Shown here one piece after another: positions 21,090 through 32,888 of a DNA stretch of 64,000 nucleotides. A model generated the notes under the pieces. The model saw nothing but the letters and a program-made list of their open reading frames with translations. It did no database searches and had not been told where the DNA came from. The stretch is from assembly GCF_030053425.1 (NCBI RefSeq), contig NZ_JASGBI010000001.1:1744001-1808000 (forward strand), given 5' to 3'. The position numbers and the translations under genes were made by a program. Within the stretch, counting starts at the first letter, position 1; each line of letters begins with the position of its first letter. The DNA comes from Lysobacter stagni. Lineage in GTDB: Bacteria; Pseudomonadota; Gammaproteobacteria; Xanthomonadales; Xanthomonadaceae.

Positions 21090-21118
21090 CTTGAATTGGC
21101 CCCCGGCGGGCCGCATCT
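21090..21118 (+). promoter_or_regulatory. Putative sigma-32 (heat-shock) promoter of clpB
   Basis: CTTGAAT (21090-21096) is followed, after a 14-nt spacer, by CCGCATCT (21111-21118). The E. coli sigma-32 consensus is CTTGAAA, 13-15 nt, CCCCATNT. Each element differs at one position. It lies about 53 bp before the clpB ATG, a fitting distance for a heat-shock chaperone gene. Confidence 0.7.
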
Positions 21119-21170
21119 GGTGCGCATTGCGGCCGCAACACGGGCCGCCACCAATTCAGAGGGACTTCCC

Positions 21171-23756
<2,586 letters not shown>

Positions 23757-23763
23757 CGGGAAA

Positions 23764-23792
23764 AACGGACGGGCCGCCTTTCGGCGGCCCGT
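23764..23792 (-). terminator. Terminator downstream of the secreted hypothetical gene
   Basis: A 10-bp perfect stem (ACGGGCCGCC with GGCGGCCCGT) with a TTTC loop lies between the convergent clpB and the minus-strand gene. On the minus strand it is followed by a run of five T; on the plus strand no T-run follows, so it mainly serves the minus-strand gene. Confidence 0.7.
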
Positions 23793-23818
23793 GCGGTACA
23801 GCAGTGTTCCGCCGCGGA

Positions 23819-24427
23819 TTACTTGGCGACGAACTTCAGCGGGCCGTGATACTGCGGCCAAGCGATGGACGATGCGCCACGCTGGTTGAGCGCGACCGCC
23901 GGTGTCGAGCCGGACTCGTTCTGCACGCTGGCCATCAGGGTCGGCACCCAGAAGTTCAACGCGAAGGTCGCGTCCTTGTAGATGACCGGCGTGATGTTCA
24001 GCGTGGTCGTCTTGCCCGGCTCGATGGTGAAGGACAGGACGTCCTGGTTCACGAACGCGCCCTTGTCGAGGATCTTCTGGACACTGAAGCCGGTGCTCAT
24101 TTCCAGGCCGATGCCGGTGATCCGATACGTGCCGGCCGGGAGCGTCAGCGTTTCGGACTGGCTGTAGCGGGTCATGTGATTGACCGGGTGATCGATGAAC
24201 TGCTTGGCGACCGTGGTGAACACCAGCAGGTCGTCCTTGATGCCCCATTCCAGGCCGCCGTTGCGCAGCTGCTTGTCGACCTTCTTGGGCAGTTCCTTTT
24301 CACTCGTGAACTGGGCGACGTTCACCGTCAGCGTGCCCGTGCCTTCCTGCGCGACGGCGCCCTGGCAGAACGCCAGTGCGACCAGCAGCATTACGCCCCT
24401 GAAGAGTTTCCCTGTCACTGTTGTCAT
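23819..24427 (-). CDS. Secreted protein of unknown function
   Basis: I do not recognise this protein. I chose the ATG at 24427 (MTTVTGKLFRGVMLLVALAF), giving 202 residues with a clear signal peptide ending near GAVAQ. An AGGGG sits directly against that ATG, so the start could shift. The mature part is beta-rich in appearance, with GTYRITGIGLEMSTGF and a C-terminal WPQYHGPLKFVAK. It has no cysteine after the signal, no lipobox, and no repeats. It lies between clpB and yceH, with its own terminator, and is probably periplasmic or exported. Confidence 0.7.
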   Translation of the reverse strand: MTTVTGKLFRGVMLLVALAFCQGAVAQEGTGTLTVNVAQFTSEKELPKKVDKQLRNGGLEWGIKDDLLVFTTVAKQFIDHPVNHMTRYSQSETLTLPAGTYRITGIGLEMSTGFSVQKILDKGAFVNQDVLSFTIEPGKTTTLNITPVIYKDATFALNFWVPTLMASVQNESGSTPAVALNQRGASSIAWPQYHGPLKFVAK

Positions 24428-24535
24428 CCCCTGTGAGTGCGACCGCAGTCTGCGGGGCAGCGATGGCATCCCGGAGCGGTGCGGCAGGGAATGTAGCAAG
24501 CAGCCGCCTCCAGGCGGAAGGCGCGCAGCCGTAGA

Positions 24536-25198
24536 TCAACGTTCGTCCGAATTTCCGTTCCGGTCGGTGTGGACGGCAAGGCGTGCCTCCAGTTCGGTCA
24601 CGCGTGCTTCCAGCAGGGCGATGCGTTCTTCCATCGCGGCGGCCGGCACGGCGCGTGCCGGCGCGGTGTCCGCGGGCGGCAGCTCCGGTTCGCCGCTGAG
24701 CAGATGCGCCCATCGCGATTCGCGCTGCCCGCTCTGGCGGGGCAGTTCACGCACCAGCGTGGGCTCGCGCTGGGCCAGGCGCTCCAGTGCGTACTGCACG
24801 TCCTCGGCGCCGTTGAAGCTGGCCATGCGGTCGGCGCGCGTGAGCAGTTCGTACACGGTCTGTGGCCCGCGCAGCATCAACAGCGCGAGCAGCGCCGCCT
24901 GAGGACGCGTGATGCCCAGCGTCGTTGCGAAGCGGTGCTCGTAACGATCGGCGCGGCTGCCGTGTTGCGACTTCACCCAGCCGCGTCCTTCCAGTTGGCG
25001 AAGCGCGTGGCCCACCGCGCCGGGCTCCAGCTGCATCACCGGTTCGCGCGAGGTCTTCTGGTTGCAGGCCAGCACGATGGCGTTGAGCGTGAGCGGATAG
25101 GTGTCGGGCGTGGTCGCTTCCTTCTCGACCAGGCTGGCGACGATGCGCGCCTGCATGGCGTCCAGGAGCGGGTCGGTGCCGGGGGCGGTTTCGGTCAT
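24536..25198 (-). CDS. YceH family protein (DUF480)
   Basis: YceH proteins contain a tandem winged-helix fold and have no settled function. This 220-residue copy begins LLDAMQARIVASLVEKEATTPDTYPLTLNAIVLACNQKTSREPV in family style, followed by VGHALRQLEGRGWV and LRGPQTVYELLTRADRM. The C-terminal 35 residues (ERIALLEARVTELEARLAVH) form a predicted coiled coil. It lies 16 bp after the antiporter gene on the same strand, so the two probably share an mRNA. Confidence 0.92.
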   Translation of the reverse strand: MTETAPGTDPLLDAMQARIVASLVEKEATTPDTYPLTLNAIVLACNQKTSREPVMQLEPGAVGHALRQLEGRGWVKSQHGSRADRYEHRFATTLGITRPQAALLALLMLRGPQTVYELLTRADRMASFNGAEDVQYALERLAQREPTLVRELPRQSGQRESRWAHLLSGEPELPPADTAPARAVPAAAMEERIALLEARVTELEARLAVHTDRNGNSDER

Positions 25199-25214
25199 GT
25201 CGGGATCGTCGGGT

Positions 25215-26906
25215 TCAGGCCGTGGCCGGGGGCAGGTGGCGCGAGCCGCGGTACAGCGGTGTGGCCATCACCATTTCGGCCAGGCTGTGGGCCAGTTCGC
25301 GTTCGGCCATGACCGCGCCGTCGGCGCCGTGTTCGAGCAGATGCTTCACCTCGGCGTCGCTGTGCGCGCGCGCCACGATGGTCAGCGCCGGGTTGATCTC
25401 GCGCAGCTTGGCGATGATCTCGCCGGCTTCCAGCGCGTTGGGGATGGCCAGCATCACCGTGTGCGCACGCTCTGGCGCGGCCTCGCGCAGCACGCGTTCG
25501 TTGGCGGCATTGCCACGGATCGCGGGAATGCCGGCCGCGCGTGCGCGATCGACCAGGTCGTCCTCGCCATCGATGACCACCAGGCCCACGCCGTGCTCCT
25601 TCAGCAGGCGTCCCAGCTCGCTGCCGACGCGGCCGTAGCCGATCTGGATCACGTGGTCGCGCAGCTCCGGCGGAATCGGCGGGTAGATGTGTTCCTCGGG
25701 TTCCGGCGCACGGTTGGCCTTCTCGCGTGCCTCGCGCCGGTCGAGCCAGGCGAACAGCAGCGGATTGACGATGATCGACAGCAGCGCGCCGGCGAGGATC
25801 AGGTCCTGGCCCGCCTTGGGCAGGATCTCCAGGCTCACGCCCAGGCCGGCGAGGATGAAGGAGAACTCGCCGATCTGCGCCAGGCTGGCCGAGATCAGCA
25901 ACGCGGTGCTGTTGGCTTTTCCGAACGCTCGCACGATCGCGTAGGCGGCGATCGACTTGCCGAAGACGATGATCAGGAACGTCGCCAGCACTTCCAGCGG
26001 GCGGTGCAGCAGGATGCTCGGATCGAACAGCATGCCGACCGAGACGAAGAACAGCACCGCGAACGCATCGCGCAGCGGCAGCGTCTCGGTGGCGGCCTGA
26101 TGGCTGAACTCGGATTCGTTGAGCAGCATCCCGGCGAAGAACGCGCCCAGCGCGAAGGACACGTCGAACATCGCCGCAGACCCGAACGCAACGCCCAGCG
26201 CGATGGCCAGCACGCACAGCGTGAACAGTTCGCGCGAGCCGGTGCCGGCGACGCGTTCGAGGATCCACGGGATCACGCGACGGCCGACGATCAGCATCAC
26301 CGCGACGAACGCGCCGACCTTGGCCAGCGTCTTGAACAGCGCTTCCCACACTTCCACCGCGCTGCTTTCCTTGCCGCCGCCACCGAGCAGGCCCGCCAGC
26401 GCGGGCAGCAGCACCAGCGCCAGCACCATCGCCAGATCCTCGACGATCAGCCAACCCACCGCGATGCGACCGCGGCCGGTCTCGACCAGGCGCCGTTCTT
26501 CCAGTGCGCGCAGCAGCACCACGGTGCTGGCCACCGAGAGCGACAGGCCGAACACCAGACCCGCGCCGTGCGACCAGCCCAGCAGCAGCGCCAGGCCCCA
26601 GCCCAGTGCCGTGGCCAGCGCAATCTGCGCGACCGCGCCGGGCAAGGCGATGGCCTTCACGTCGAGCAGGTCGCGCAGCGAGAAGTGCAGGCCGACGCCG
26701 AACATCAACAGGATCACACCGATCTCGGCCAGCTGCGGCGCGAGCGTCTGATCCCCGACGAATCCGGGTGTGAAGGGTCCGGCGATCACGCCGGCCAGCA
26801 GATAACCCACCAACGGCGACAGCCGGAGCTTCTGGGCAAGGGCGCCGAAGATGAAAGCCAGCACGAAGCCGGCCACCAGGATTGCGATCAGGGACGTGTG
26901 ATGCAT
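25215..26906 (-). CDS. ybaL: KefB/YbaL-type monovalent cation:proton antiporter
   Basis: This 563-residue protein joins a CPA2 antiporter domain (about residues 5-385, a dozen hydrophobic segments) to a cytoplasmic RCK/TrkA-N domain beginning HVIQIGYGRVGSELGRLLKE, whose GxGxxG-like motif binds nucleotide. The order and length match YbaL/KefB-type potassium efflux systems. A KefC-type regulator flavoprotein is not adjacent. Ion specificity is inferred from the family. It is divergent from the ABC-F gene across 174 bp and upstream of yceH. Confidence 0.88.
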   Translation of the reverse strand: MHHTSLIAILVAGFVLAFIFGALAQKLRLSPLVGYLLAGVIAGPFTPGFVGDQTLAPQLAEIGVILLMFGVGLHFSLRDLLDVKAIALPGAVAQIALATALGWGLALLLGWSHGAGLVFGLSLSVASTVVLLRALEERRLVETGRGRIAVGWLIVEDLAMVLALVLLPALAGLLGGGGKESSAVEVWEALFKTLAKVGAFVAVMLIVGRRVIPWILERVAGTGSRELFTLCVLAIALGVAFGSAAMFDVSFALGAFFAGMLLNESEFSHQAATETLPLRDAFAVLFFVSVGMLFDPSILLHRPLEVLATFLIIVFGKSIAAYAIVRAFGKANSTALLISASLAQIGEFSFILAGLGVSLEILPKAGQDLILAGALLSIIVNPLLFAWLDRREAREKANRAPEPEEHIYPPIPPELRDHVIQIGYGRVGSELGRLLKEHGVGLVVIDGEDDLVDRARAAGIPAIRGNAANERVLREAAPERAHTVMLAIPNALEAGEIIAKLREINPALTIVARAHSDAEVKHLLEHGADGAVMAERELAHSLAEMVMATPLYRGSRHLPPATA

Positions 26907-27080
26907 CGGCTCTCCAGAAGGTGATCCTGTTCAGGATGTGGGCCGAGGGTGGGCGACGCAACCCCTGGAGCTGGTTCACGGGCCGCTCGCGCCAGATTGC
27001 GTCAGGACGCGTAAACCGCGGGTCAGGGCGTCCGAACCGATAGACTACGCGACCCGTTTTGCCGTTTTCCCGGATCCGAC

Positions 27081-28925
27081 GTGATTTCGTTCCGTAATTT
27101 CGCCCTTCGCCGCGGCGAGCGCCTGCTGCTGTCCAATGTCGACCTTGCCCTGCATGCCGGATGGCGCGTGGGTGTGATCGGCCGCAACGGCACCGGCAAA
27201 TCGTCGCTGTTCGCGGCGCTGCAGGGCGAGGTGGAGGCCGACCAGGGCGATGTCGACATCCCCGCGCGCGTGCGCATCGCCAGCGTCGCACAGGAAACGC
27301 CCGCGCTGGACGAGCCTGCGCTGGACTTCGTGCTGTCGGGCGATGCTGCCGTGCACGCGGCCATCGTCGCCGAGCGCGAAGCGATGCATCGCGAGGACTG
27401 GGAAGCCGTGGCCGAGGCGCATCACCGCCTGGAAGAGCTGGGTGGCTACGACGCCACCGCGCGCGCCGGCAAGCTGATGCACGGCCTGGGCTTCTCGCCG
27501 GACACGCACGAGCGCGCGGTCAAGGAATTCTCCGGCGGCTGGCGCGTTCGCCTGAACCTGGCACGCGCGCTGATGACGCCGTCGGACCTGTTGCTGCTCG
27601 ACGAACCCACCAACCACCTCGACCTCGATGCCGTGCTGTGGCTCGAACAGTGGCTGCTGAAGTATCCCGGCACGCTGCTGCTGATCTCGCACGACCGCGA
27701 GTTCCTCGACGAGGTCACCACGCACACGCTTCACCTGCACGACGGCAAGGGCAAGCTCTACACGGGTGATTACACCGCGTTCGAGCGCCAGCGCGCCGAG
27801 CATCTGCGTCTGCAGCAGATCACCCACGAGAAGGTGCAGGCCGAGCGTGCGCACCTGCAGAAGTTCATCGACCGCTTCAGCGCCAGCGCGGCCAAGGCCA
27901 AGCAGGCGCAGTCGCGCGTCAAGCGACTGGCCAAGATGGCCAACACCGAGGCCGTGCGCGTGGAGCGCGCGCTGCGAATCGAGTTCCCCGCGCCGGACAA
28001 GCTGCCGCACGCGCTGCTGCGCCTGAACGACGCCGACTGCGGTTACGGCGACCACACCGTGCTCGACAACGTCCGCTTCGTGCTGGAAGCCGGCGACCGC
28101 GTCGCGCTGCTGGGCCCCAACGGCGCCGGCAAGTCCACGCTGGTGAAGTCGCTGGTCGGTGAGCTGCCTCTGCTCACCGGCGAACGCGGCGGCCATCCCG
28201 ACCTGCGCATCGGTTACTTCGCCCAGCACACGGTTGAATCGCTGCAGGAAGGTCGCAGCCCGATCGATCACCTGGGCGATATCGCGCCGGGCGTGGGTTC
28301 GCAGCCGCTGCGCGACTTCCTGGGCAAGTGGAATTTCCCGGGCGATCGCGCGTTCGAATCGGTCGACGGCTTCTCCGGCGGCGAACGCGCGCGCCTGGCG
28401 CTGGCGCTGATCGCCTGGCGCAAGCCCAACGTACTGCTGCTGGACGAACCGACCAACCACCTCGACCTGGACATGCGCGAGGCGCTGGCCGAGGCGCTGG
28501 CGGATTTCGACGGCGCGATCGTGCTGGTGTCGCACGATCGACACCTCATCGGCCTGGTCTGCGACACGTTCTGGCGCGTGGCCGACGGCGTCGCCCAGCC
28601 GTTCGACGGCGATCTGGACGCCTACGCCGTGTGGCTGCGCACGCGCGATACCAGCTCGGAAAAGGCCAAGGCTCCCGTTGCCGCCGCGCCGGCACCGAAG
28701 ACCGCCGCCAAGGCGTCGAAGGTCAACGCGCACAAGCTTTCGCAGGCGGAGGCGCGCGTGGCCGAGCTGGAATCGAAACTGCACACACTCGACATGGACC
28801 TGGCCGACCCCGACCGCTACGCCGGCGGCGGCACCGATGCCGTGGAACTGGCGAAGCAGCGCGAGCGCGTCGCGGCGCAGCTCGCGGAAGCGGAAGAAGC
28901 GCTGCTGGCGCTGTACGAGGCGTAG
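27081..28925 (+). CDS. ABC-F family ATPase (YheS/Uup-like)
   Basis: This is a 614-residue soluble tandem ATPase without membrane helices. The two nucleotide-binding domains have Walker A motifs GRNGTGKSS and GPNGAGKST, ABC signatures FSGGWRVRLNLARAL and FSGGERARLALAL, and Walker B LLLLDEPTNHLDLD in each half. A linker rich in lysine and glutamate between them (RAEHLRLQQITHEKVQ) is the P-site tRNA interaction motif. The C-terminus (about residues 555-612) is a coiled coil. ABC-F proteins act on ribosomes; the subfamily looks like YheS. The start codon is GTG. Confidence 0.92.
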   Translation: MISFRNFALRRGERLLLSNVDLALHAGWRVGVIGRNGTGKSSLFAALQGEVEADQGDVDIPARVRIASVAQETPALDEPALDFVLSGDAAVHAAIVAEREAMHREDWEAVAEAHHRLEELGGYDATARAGKLMHGLGFSPDTHERAVKEFSGGWRVRLNLARALMTPSDLLLLDEPTNHLDLDAVLWLEQWLLKYPGTLLLISHDREFLDEVTTHTLHLHDGKGKLYTGDYTAFERQRAEHLRLQQITHEKVQAERAHLQKFIDRFSASAAKAKQAQSRVKRLAKMANTEAVRVERALRIEFPAPDKLPHALLRLNDADCGYGDHTVLDNVRFVLEAGDRVALLGPNGAGKSTLVKSLVGELPLLTGERGGHPDLRIGYFAQHTVESLQEGRSPIDHLGDIAPGVGSQPLRDFLGKWNFPGDRAFESVDGFSGGERARLALALIAWRKPNVLLLDEPTNHLDLDMREALAEALADFDGAIVLVSHDRHLIGLVCDTFWRVADGVAQPFDGDLDAYAVWLRTRDTSSEKAKAPVAAAPAPKTAAKASKVNAHKLSQAEARVAELESKLHTLDMDLADPDRYAGGGTDAVELAKQRERVAAQLAEAEEALLALYEA

Positions 28926-28938
28926 GGCGAGGGAACGC

Positions 28939-29877
28939 TCACGCCGGATCGGGCGAGGCCACGAGGTCCTGCCCGATACGCTCGCCCATCACTGCGCGGC
29001 CCTCGATCGTGACCGCGACCGGTTCGCCGTGCTCCACGTCGACCTCCACATCGAGGAAGCCGCCCAGCCCGGCGCCCGTCTGCTGCCGCGCGCGAAAGCG
29101 CACCCGCGGGGCATCGGTCGCGATCAGGCCGTGTCGCACGAGGTAGGCACCGAGTGGGCCGTTCGCATTCCCCGTCACTGGATCCTCCTCGATGCCAATG
29201 CCGGGCGCGAACATGCGGCCGTGCGTGCGCGCGTCGTCGTCCGCGTCCACATCGAGGGTGAAGACGAAGTAGCCACGCGTGCCGGCGCGTTCGTCGAGCG
29301 CGGCCAGGCGCGGCATGTCCGGGCGCAGCGCACGCAGTCGTGCGCGATGGCGGACTGGAACGAGCAGCTTGCCGTGGCCGGTACTGACGAACTGCACGGG
29401 CGCGCGTGCATCGAGTTCGTCGATCTCCAGCCCCAGCGCGTCAGCGAGTTCGCGCACCAGCGGCGGCGCCAGCGGCTCGGCGAAGATGGGTGGATTCTGC
29501 TGCATGCGGATCACGATGCCGTCGTCGCCCTGCATGGTCTCCACGCGCTGGATGCCCGCGCCGGTGAGTTGGCGACGCACACCGGGCGCGGCGCCTTCCA
29601 GCGCCAGCGCGTAGTGCGCGCCGATGGTCGCGTGCCCGCACACCGGCACTTCGACCGAGGGCGTGAAGTAGCGGATGTGCAGGTCGTGATCGTCGCCACG
29701 CGCCGGCAGCACGAACGCCGTCTCCGAATAGCCGAGCCGGTGCGCGATGGCCTGCATGCCTGTCTCGTCGAGGTCGCGCGCGTTGGTGACCACGCCGGCG
29801 GCATTGCCTTGTCCGCGCTGTGCGGTGAAGGCGTCGATGCGATAGACGCGCAGCTCGTCCGTGCTTGGTTCGCTCAT
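28939..29877 (-). CDS. PhzF family isomerase-like protein
   Basis: This protein of 312 residues belongs to the PhzF/YddE fold, two similar alpha/beta barrels related to diaminopimelate epimerase. The N-terminus YRIDAFTAQRGQGNAAGVV, the putative catalytic glutamate in GYSETAFVLPA, and VPVCGHATIGAHYAL are clear. In the C-terminal half, GIEEDPVTGNANGPLGAYL is the phosphate/substrate loop. No other phenazine genes are present, so phenazine synthesis is unlikely and the substrate is unknown. It converges on the ABC-F gene with a 13-bp gap. Confidence 0.92.
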   Translation of the reverse strand: MSEPSTDELRVYRIDAFTAQRGQGNAAGVVTNARDLDETGMQAIAHRLGYSETAFVLPARGDDHDLHIRYFTPSVEVPVCGHATIGAHYALALEGAAPGVRRQLTGAGIQRVETMQGDDGIVIRMQQNPPIFAEPLAPPLVRELADALGLEIDELDARAPVQFVSTGHGKLLVPVRHRARLRALRPDMPRLAALDERAGTRGYFVFTLDVDADDDARTHGRMFAPGIGIEEDPVTGNANGPLGAYLVRHGLIATDAPRVRFRARQQTGAGLGGFLDVEVDVEHGEPVAVTIEGRAVMGERIGQDLVASPDPA

Positions 29878-30023
29878 GCGTGAAGCTCCGGCGGGGGAGG
29901 GCGAAGTGTAGTGCGGTGTCGGGCGCGGCCTTCAACGTCGCCGGAGTGCCCCTTCGCTACCCCGCCGGCCCGGTTTCCGGTCCGGCGGAACGGCGCATCC
30001 GCCTTCCTGAACCGGCGCGCGCC

Positions 30024-30051
30024 TTGAAATGGCCCGGTTTGCCGCCAGAAT
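30024..30051 (+). promoter_or_regulatory. Putative sigma-70 promoter for the FmdB-like gene
   Basis: TTGAAA (30024-30029) and CAGAAT (30046-30051) are spaced by 16 nt, about 31 bp before the ATG at 30083. The same -35 reads CTTGAAA, a perfect sigma-32 -35, but no matching sigma-32 -10 follows. Confidence 0.45.
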
Positions 30052-30082
30052 GCCCGCCTGCCTTTCGCGATACTCCCGTGCC

Positions 30083-30376
30083 ATGCCGATCTACGCCTTC
30101 GAGTGCGCCGCCTGCGGCCACACCTTCGACCGTCTGCAGAAGCTGTCGGACGCCGATCCGGCGGAATGCCCCGTCTGCCATCAGCCGCAGGTGCGTCGTC
30201 AGCTGACCGCGCCGCAGTTCCGCCTGGCCGGCGGCGGCTGGTACGAGACGGATTTCAAGAAGGACGGCGACAAGAAGCGGAACCTGGCCGGCGACGGTGC
30301 GTCTTCATCCACCAGCACCACGACCGAGGCCAAGCCGGCCGAGAAGAAGACCGAGACGCCTGCGTCGAAGCCCTGA
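30083..30376 (+). CDS. FmdB family zinc ribbon protein
   Basis: This 97-residue protein starts MPIYAFECAACGHTFDRLQ and carries a Cys4 zinc ribbon (CAAC, then CPVC), typical of the FmdB/CxxC regulatory-protein family. Residues 38-55 (RRQLTAPQFRLAGGGWY) match the conserved tail of the domain. The last 35 residues are low-complexity Ser/Thr/Lys/Pro. In many proteobacteria an fmdB-like gene sits just upstream of aspS; here one convergent gene lies between. Confidence 0.88.
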   Translation: MPIYAFECAACGHTFDRLQKLSDADPAECPVCHQPQVRRQLTAPQFRLAGGGWYETDFKKDGDKKRNLAGDGASSSTSTTTEAKPAEKKTETPASKP

Positions 30377-30412
30377 GAAGCAGCCCGGTAGCGCGCCGGA
30401 GCCTCGAAGACG

Positions 30413-30790
30413 TCAGCTGTCCTCGCGCATGAACACGGCGCCGCAGCCGTCGTCCACCCACACCGCGCCTTCGTGCCAACCCCAGTTTCGGTTCTCCACG
30501 CAGCGCGTGGCGGCGGTTTCGCGCGCCAGTTTCACCGGCCCACGGAACGGCGTGCGGCACTCGCGGTAGCCGCGGTTCTGGCTGTCGCACAACACCGCGT
30601 GGGGCGAGGCGGGAAAGTCCAGCTCGCCCGGGGCGGGCAGGGGGCGTTGCGCCTCCTCGGGCGCCACGAGGGTCAGGCCTACGCGCATCTGCGCCGAGGA
30701 CCCCGCCTGCACCGCATCGCTGTGGCCTGTCCCCATCAGGAGCAGGGCCAGACTCAATCCCCAGGATGCGTGCTTGAACGGTGCCGTCAT
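30413..30790 (-). CDS. DUF3011-like exported protein
   Basis: I chose the ATG at 30790 (MTAPFKHASWGLSL), giving 125 residues with an N-terminal signal peptide whose hydrophobic core is LSLALLLMG. The remainder, from VLCDSQNRGYRECRTPF to GCGAVF, has four cysteines and resembles one DUF3011 repeat, a short beta-rich domain of unknown function common in Xanthomonadaceae. It converges on the FmdB-like gene with a 36-bp gap. The longer frame to 30874 adds residues without a plausible signal start. Confidence 0.72.
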   Translation of the reverse strand: MTAPFKHASWGLSLALLLMGTGHSDAVQAGSSAQMRVGLTLVAPEEAQRPLPAPGELDFPASPHAVLCDSQNRGYRECRTPFRGPVKLARETAATRCVENRNWGWHEGAVWVDDGCGAVFMREDS

Positions 30791-31085
30791 GACGCTGGTG
30801 CCTCCTCGATTACCGGCCGGACAATGGTCGAGACGCCGGCCAGCAACGCCGGATTCCGGGTCTCGCCCCTGCATCGGCCGCCCTGAGGAAAACTTGAGCG
30901 GTCATCCGGACTTTTTTCCGGGGAGGTGGAAGCCTGCCCCGGAGGTCGTCCCGACCCGCGTCCTCTATAGCGCGCGGCCCGTGCAGGCATCGTCAGGGCG
31001 AATCGGCGGGGCAGCCTCCGCGCGGTGCCGCTAGAATGCGCAGTTCTCCGGCCCGCAGGCCGGACCGTGCACACCCGGAGCCCCC
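30791..31085. other. Intergenic region between DUF3011 and aspS
   Basis: This 295-bp stretch is the longest gap in the window. It holds no convincing gene. TAGAAT at 31032-31037 is a plausible -10 for aspS, 49 bp before its start, but I see no good -35. A TCCGGACTTTTTTCCGGGGA segment near 30915 contains a short TCCGGA/TCCGG repeat around a T-run with no clear role. Confidence 0.4.
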
Positions 31086-32882
31086 ATGCGTACCCATTTC
31101 TGCGGCCTCGTCGACGAGGCCCTGATCGGCCAGACCGTCACCCTGTGCGGCTGGGCCGACGTCGCCCGCAACCTCGGCGGCCTGTGCTTCATCGACCTGC
31201 GCGACCATGAAGGCATCGTGCAGATCGTGGCCGAGCCGACGACCGACCCGGAGCTGGGCGCTGGCGAGGCCAATGCCGCCGTGCTCGCGACCGCCGCCCA
31301 GGTGGGCTACGAGGACTGCCTGCGCATCACCGGCGTGGTACGCAAGCGCGAGTCGGTCAACAACAAGATCAAGACCGGCCAGGTCGAAGTGGTCGCGGTG
31401 AAGATCGAGGTGCTGAACAAGGCCGAGCCGCTGCCGTTCCACGCGCACGAGAACCCGGGCGAAGACATCCGCCTGAAGTACCGCTACCTCGACATGCGCC
31501 GCCCCGAGATGCAGAAGATGATGCGCACGCGCATCAAGCTGGTGCAGGCGCTGCGCCGCCATCTCGACGCGAAGGGCTTCCAGGACATCGAGACGCCGAT
31601 CCTGACCAAGGCCACGCCGGAAGGCGCGCGCGACTTCCTCGTGCCGGCGCGCATGCACCCGGGCGAGTTCTACGCGCTGCCGCAGTCGCCGCAGCTGTTC
31701 AAGCAGATCCTGATGATGGCGGGCTTCGACCGCTACTACCAGATCGCGCGCTGCTTCCGCGACGAAGCGCTGCGTGCCGACCGCCAGCTCGAGTTCACCC
31801 AGCTCGACATGGAGTTCGCGTGGGTCTCCGAACGCGACGTGCAGGACACGGTCGAGGCGATGATCCGCGAGGTGTTCCGCGAAGTCGTCGACGTCGAGCT
31901 GGCGGCGCAGTTCCCGCGCATGACCTACGCCGAAGCGATGCGCCGCTACGGTTCGGACAAGCCGGACCTGCGCATCGCGATGGAATTCACCGACATTGCC
32001 GAACTGGTGAAGAACTGCGAGTTCAAGGTCTTCACCGACTGGGCCAACCATGAGGACGGCCGCGTGGTCGCGCTGCGCACCCCGGGTGGCGCGCAGTTCT
32101 CGCGCAAGCAGATCGACGACTACGCCGCCTACGCAGGCAAGTACGGCGCCAAGGGCCTGGCGTGGATGAAGATCGACGACGCCTCGAAGGGCCGAGACGG
32201 CATCAGCTCGCCCATCGCCAAGTTCCTCGACGACGCGACGCTGGCAGCCATCGTGCAGGCCACCGGCGCGACCACCGGCGACGCCATCTTCTTCGGTGCG
32301 GCCACGTACAAGTCTGCCAGCGACTTCATGGGCGCGCTGCGCCTGAAGCTGGGCAAGGACCTGGGCCTGGTGGCGCCGGGCTGGGCGCCGCTGTGGGTCA
32401 CCGATTTCCCGATGTTCGAGTGGGACGAGGAGGAGGGCCGCTACGTCGCCCTGCATCATCCCTTCACCGCGCCGGCCGTGGATTCCATCGAAGACCTGCG
32501 CGCGAACGCGAAGACCGCGGTGTCGCGCGGCTACGACATGGTGCTCAACGGCAACGAGATCGGCGGTGGCTCCATCCGCATCCACAACTCGCAGATGCAG
32601 TCGGCGGTGTTCGAGCTGCTGGGCATCGGCGCGGAAGAGGCCGAAGGCAAGTTCGGCTTCCTGCTAGACGCGCTCAAGTTCGGCGCGCCGCCGCACGGCG
32701 GCATCGCTTTCGGCATCGACCGCATCGCCGCGCTGATGGCGGGCACCGAGTCGATCCGCGACGTGATCGCTTTCCCGAAGACCACCTCCGCGCAGTGCCT
32801 GATGACCGGCGCCCCGTCGCCGGTGCCGGACGTGCAGCTGGCGGAAGTTCACATCCAGGTTCGACCCAAAGAAGGGAAGTAA
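31086..32882 (+). CDS. aspS: Aspartyl-tRNA synthetase
   Basis: AspS charges tRNA-Asp. The 598-residue length and order are bacterial: an N-terminal OB anticodon domain ([15 protein letters not shown]), class II motif 2 ([21 protein letters not shown] region), the bacterial GAD insertion domain, and motif 3 ([14 protein letters not shown]). L30 sits where the non-discriminating Pseudomonas-type enzymes have His31, suggesting a discriminating enzyme; that is an inference from known subtypes. The next gene starts 6 bp after the stop. Confidence 0.98.
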   Translation: MRTHFCGLVDEALIGQTVTLCGWADVARNLGGLCFIDLRDHEGIVQIVAEPTTDPELGAGEANAAVLATAAQVGYEDCLRITGVVRKRESVNNKIKTGQVEVVAVKIEVLNKAEPLPFHAHENPGEDIRLKYRYLDMRRPEMQKMMRTRIKLVQALRRHLDAKGFQDIETPILTKATPEGARDFLVPARMHPGEFYALPQSPQLFKQILMMAGFDRYYQIARCFRDEALRADRQLEFTQLDMEFAWVSERDVQDTVEAMIREVFREVVDVELAAQFPRMTYAEAMRRYGSDKPDLRIAMEFTDIAELVKNCEFKVFTDWANHEDGRVVALRTPGGAQFSRKQIDDYAAYAGKYGAKGLAWMKIDDASKGRDGISSPIAKFLDDATLAAIVQATGATTGDAIFFGAATYKSASDFMGALRLKLGKDLGLVAPGWAPLWVTDFPMFEWDEEEGRYVALHHPFTAPAVDSIEDLRANAKTAVSRGYDMVLNGNEIGGGSIRIHNSQMQSAVFELLGIGAEEAEGKFGFLLDALKFGAPPHGGIAFGIDRIAALMAGTESIRDVIAFPKTTSAQCLMTGAPSPVPDVQLAEVHIQVRPKEGK

Positions 32883-32888
32883 AACGAA

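Noticed and set aside
30023..30029. A perfect sigma-32 -35 box (CTTGAAA) upstream of the FmdB-like gene
   Set aside because: No CCCCATNT-like -10 follows at 13-15 nt; a sigma-70 reading with CAGAAT fits better.
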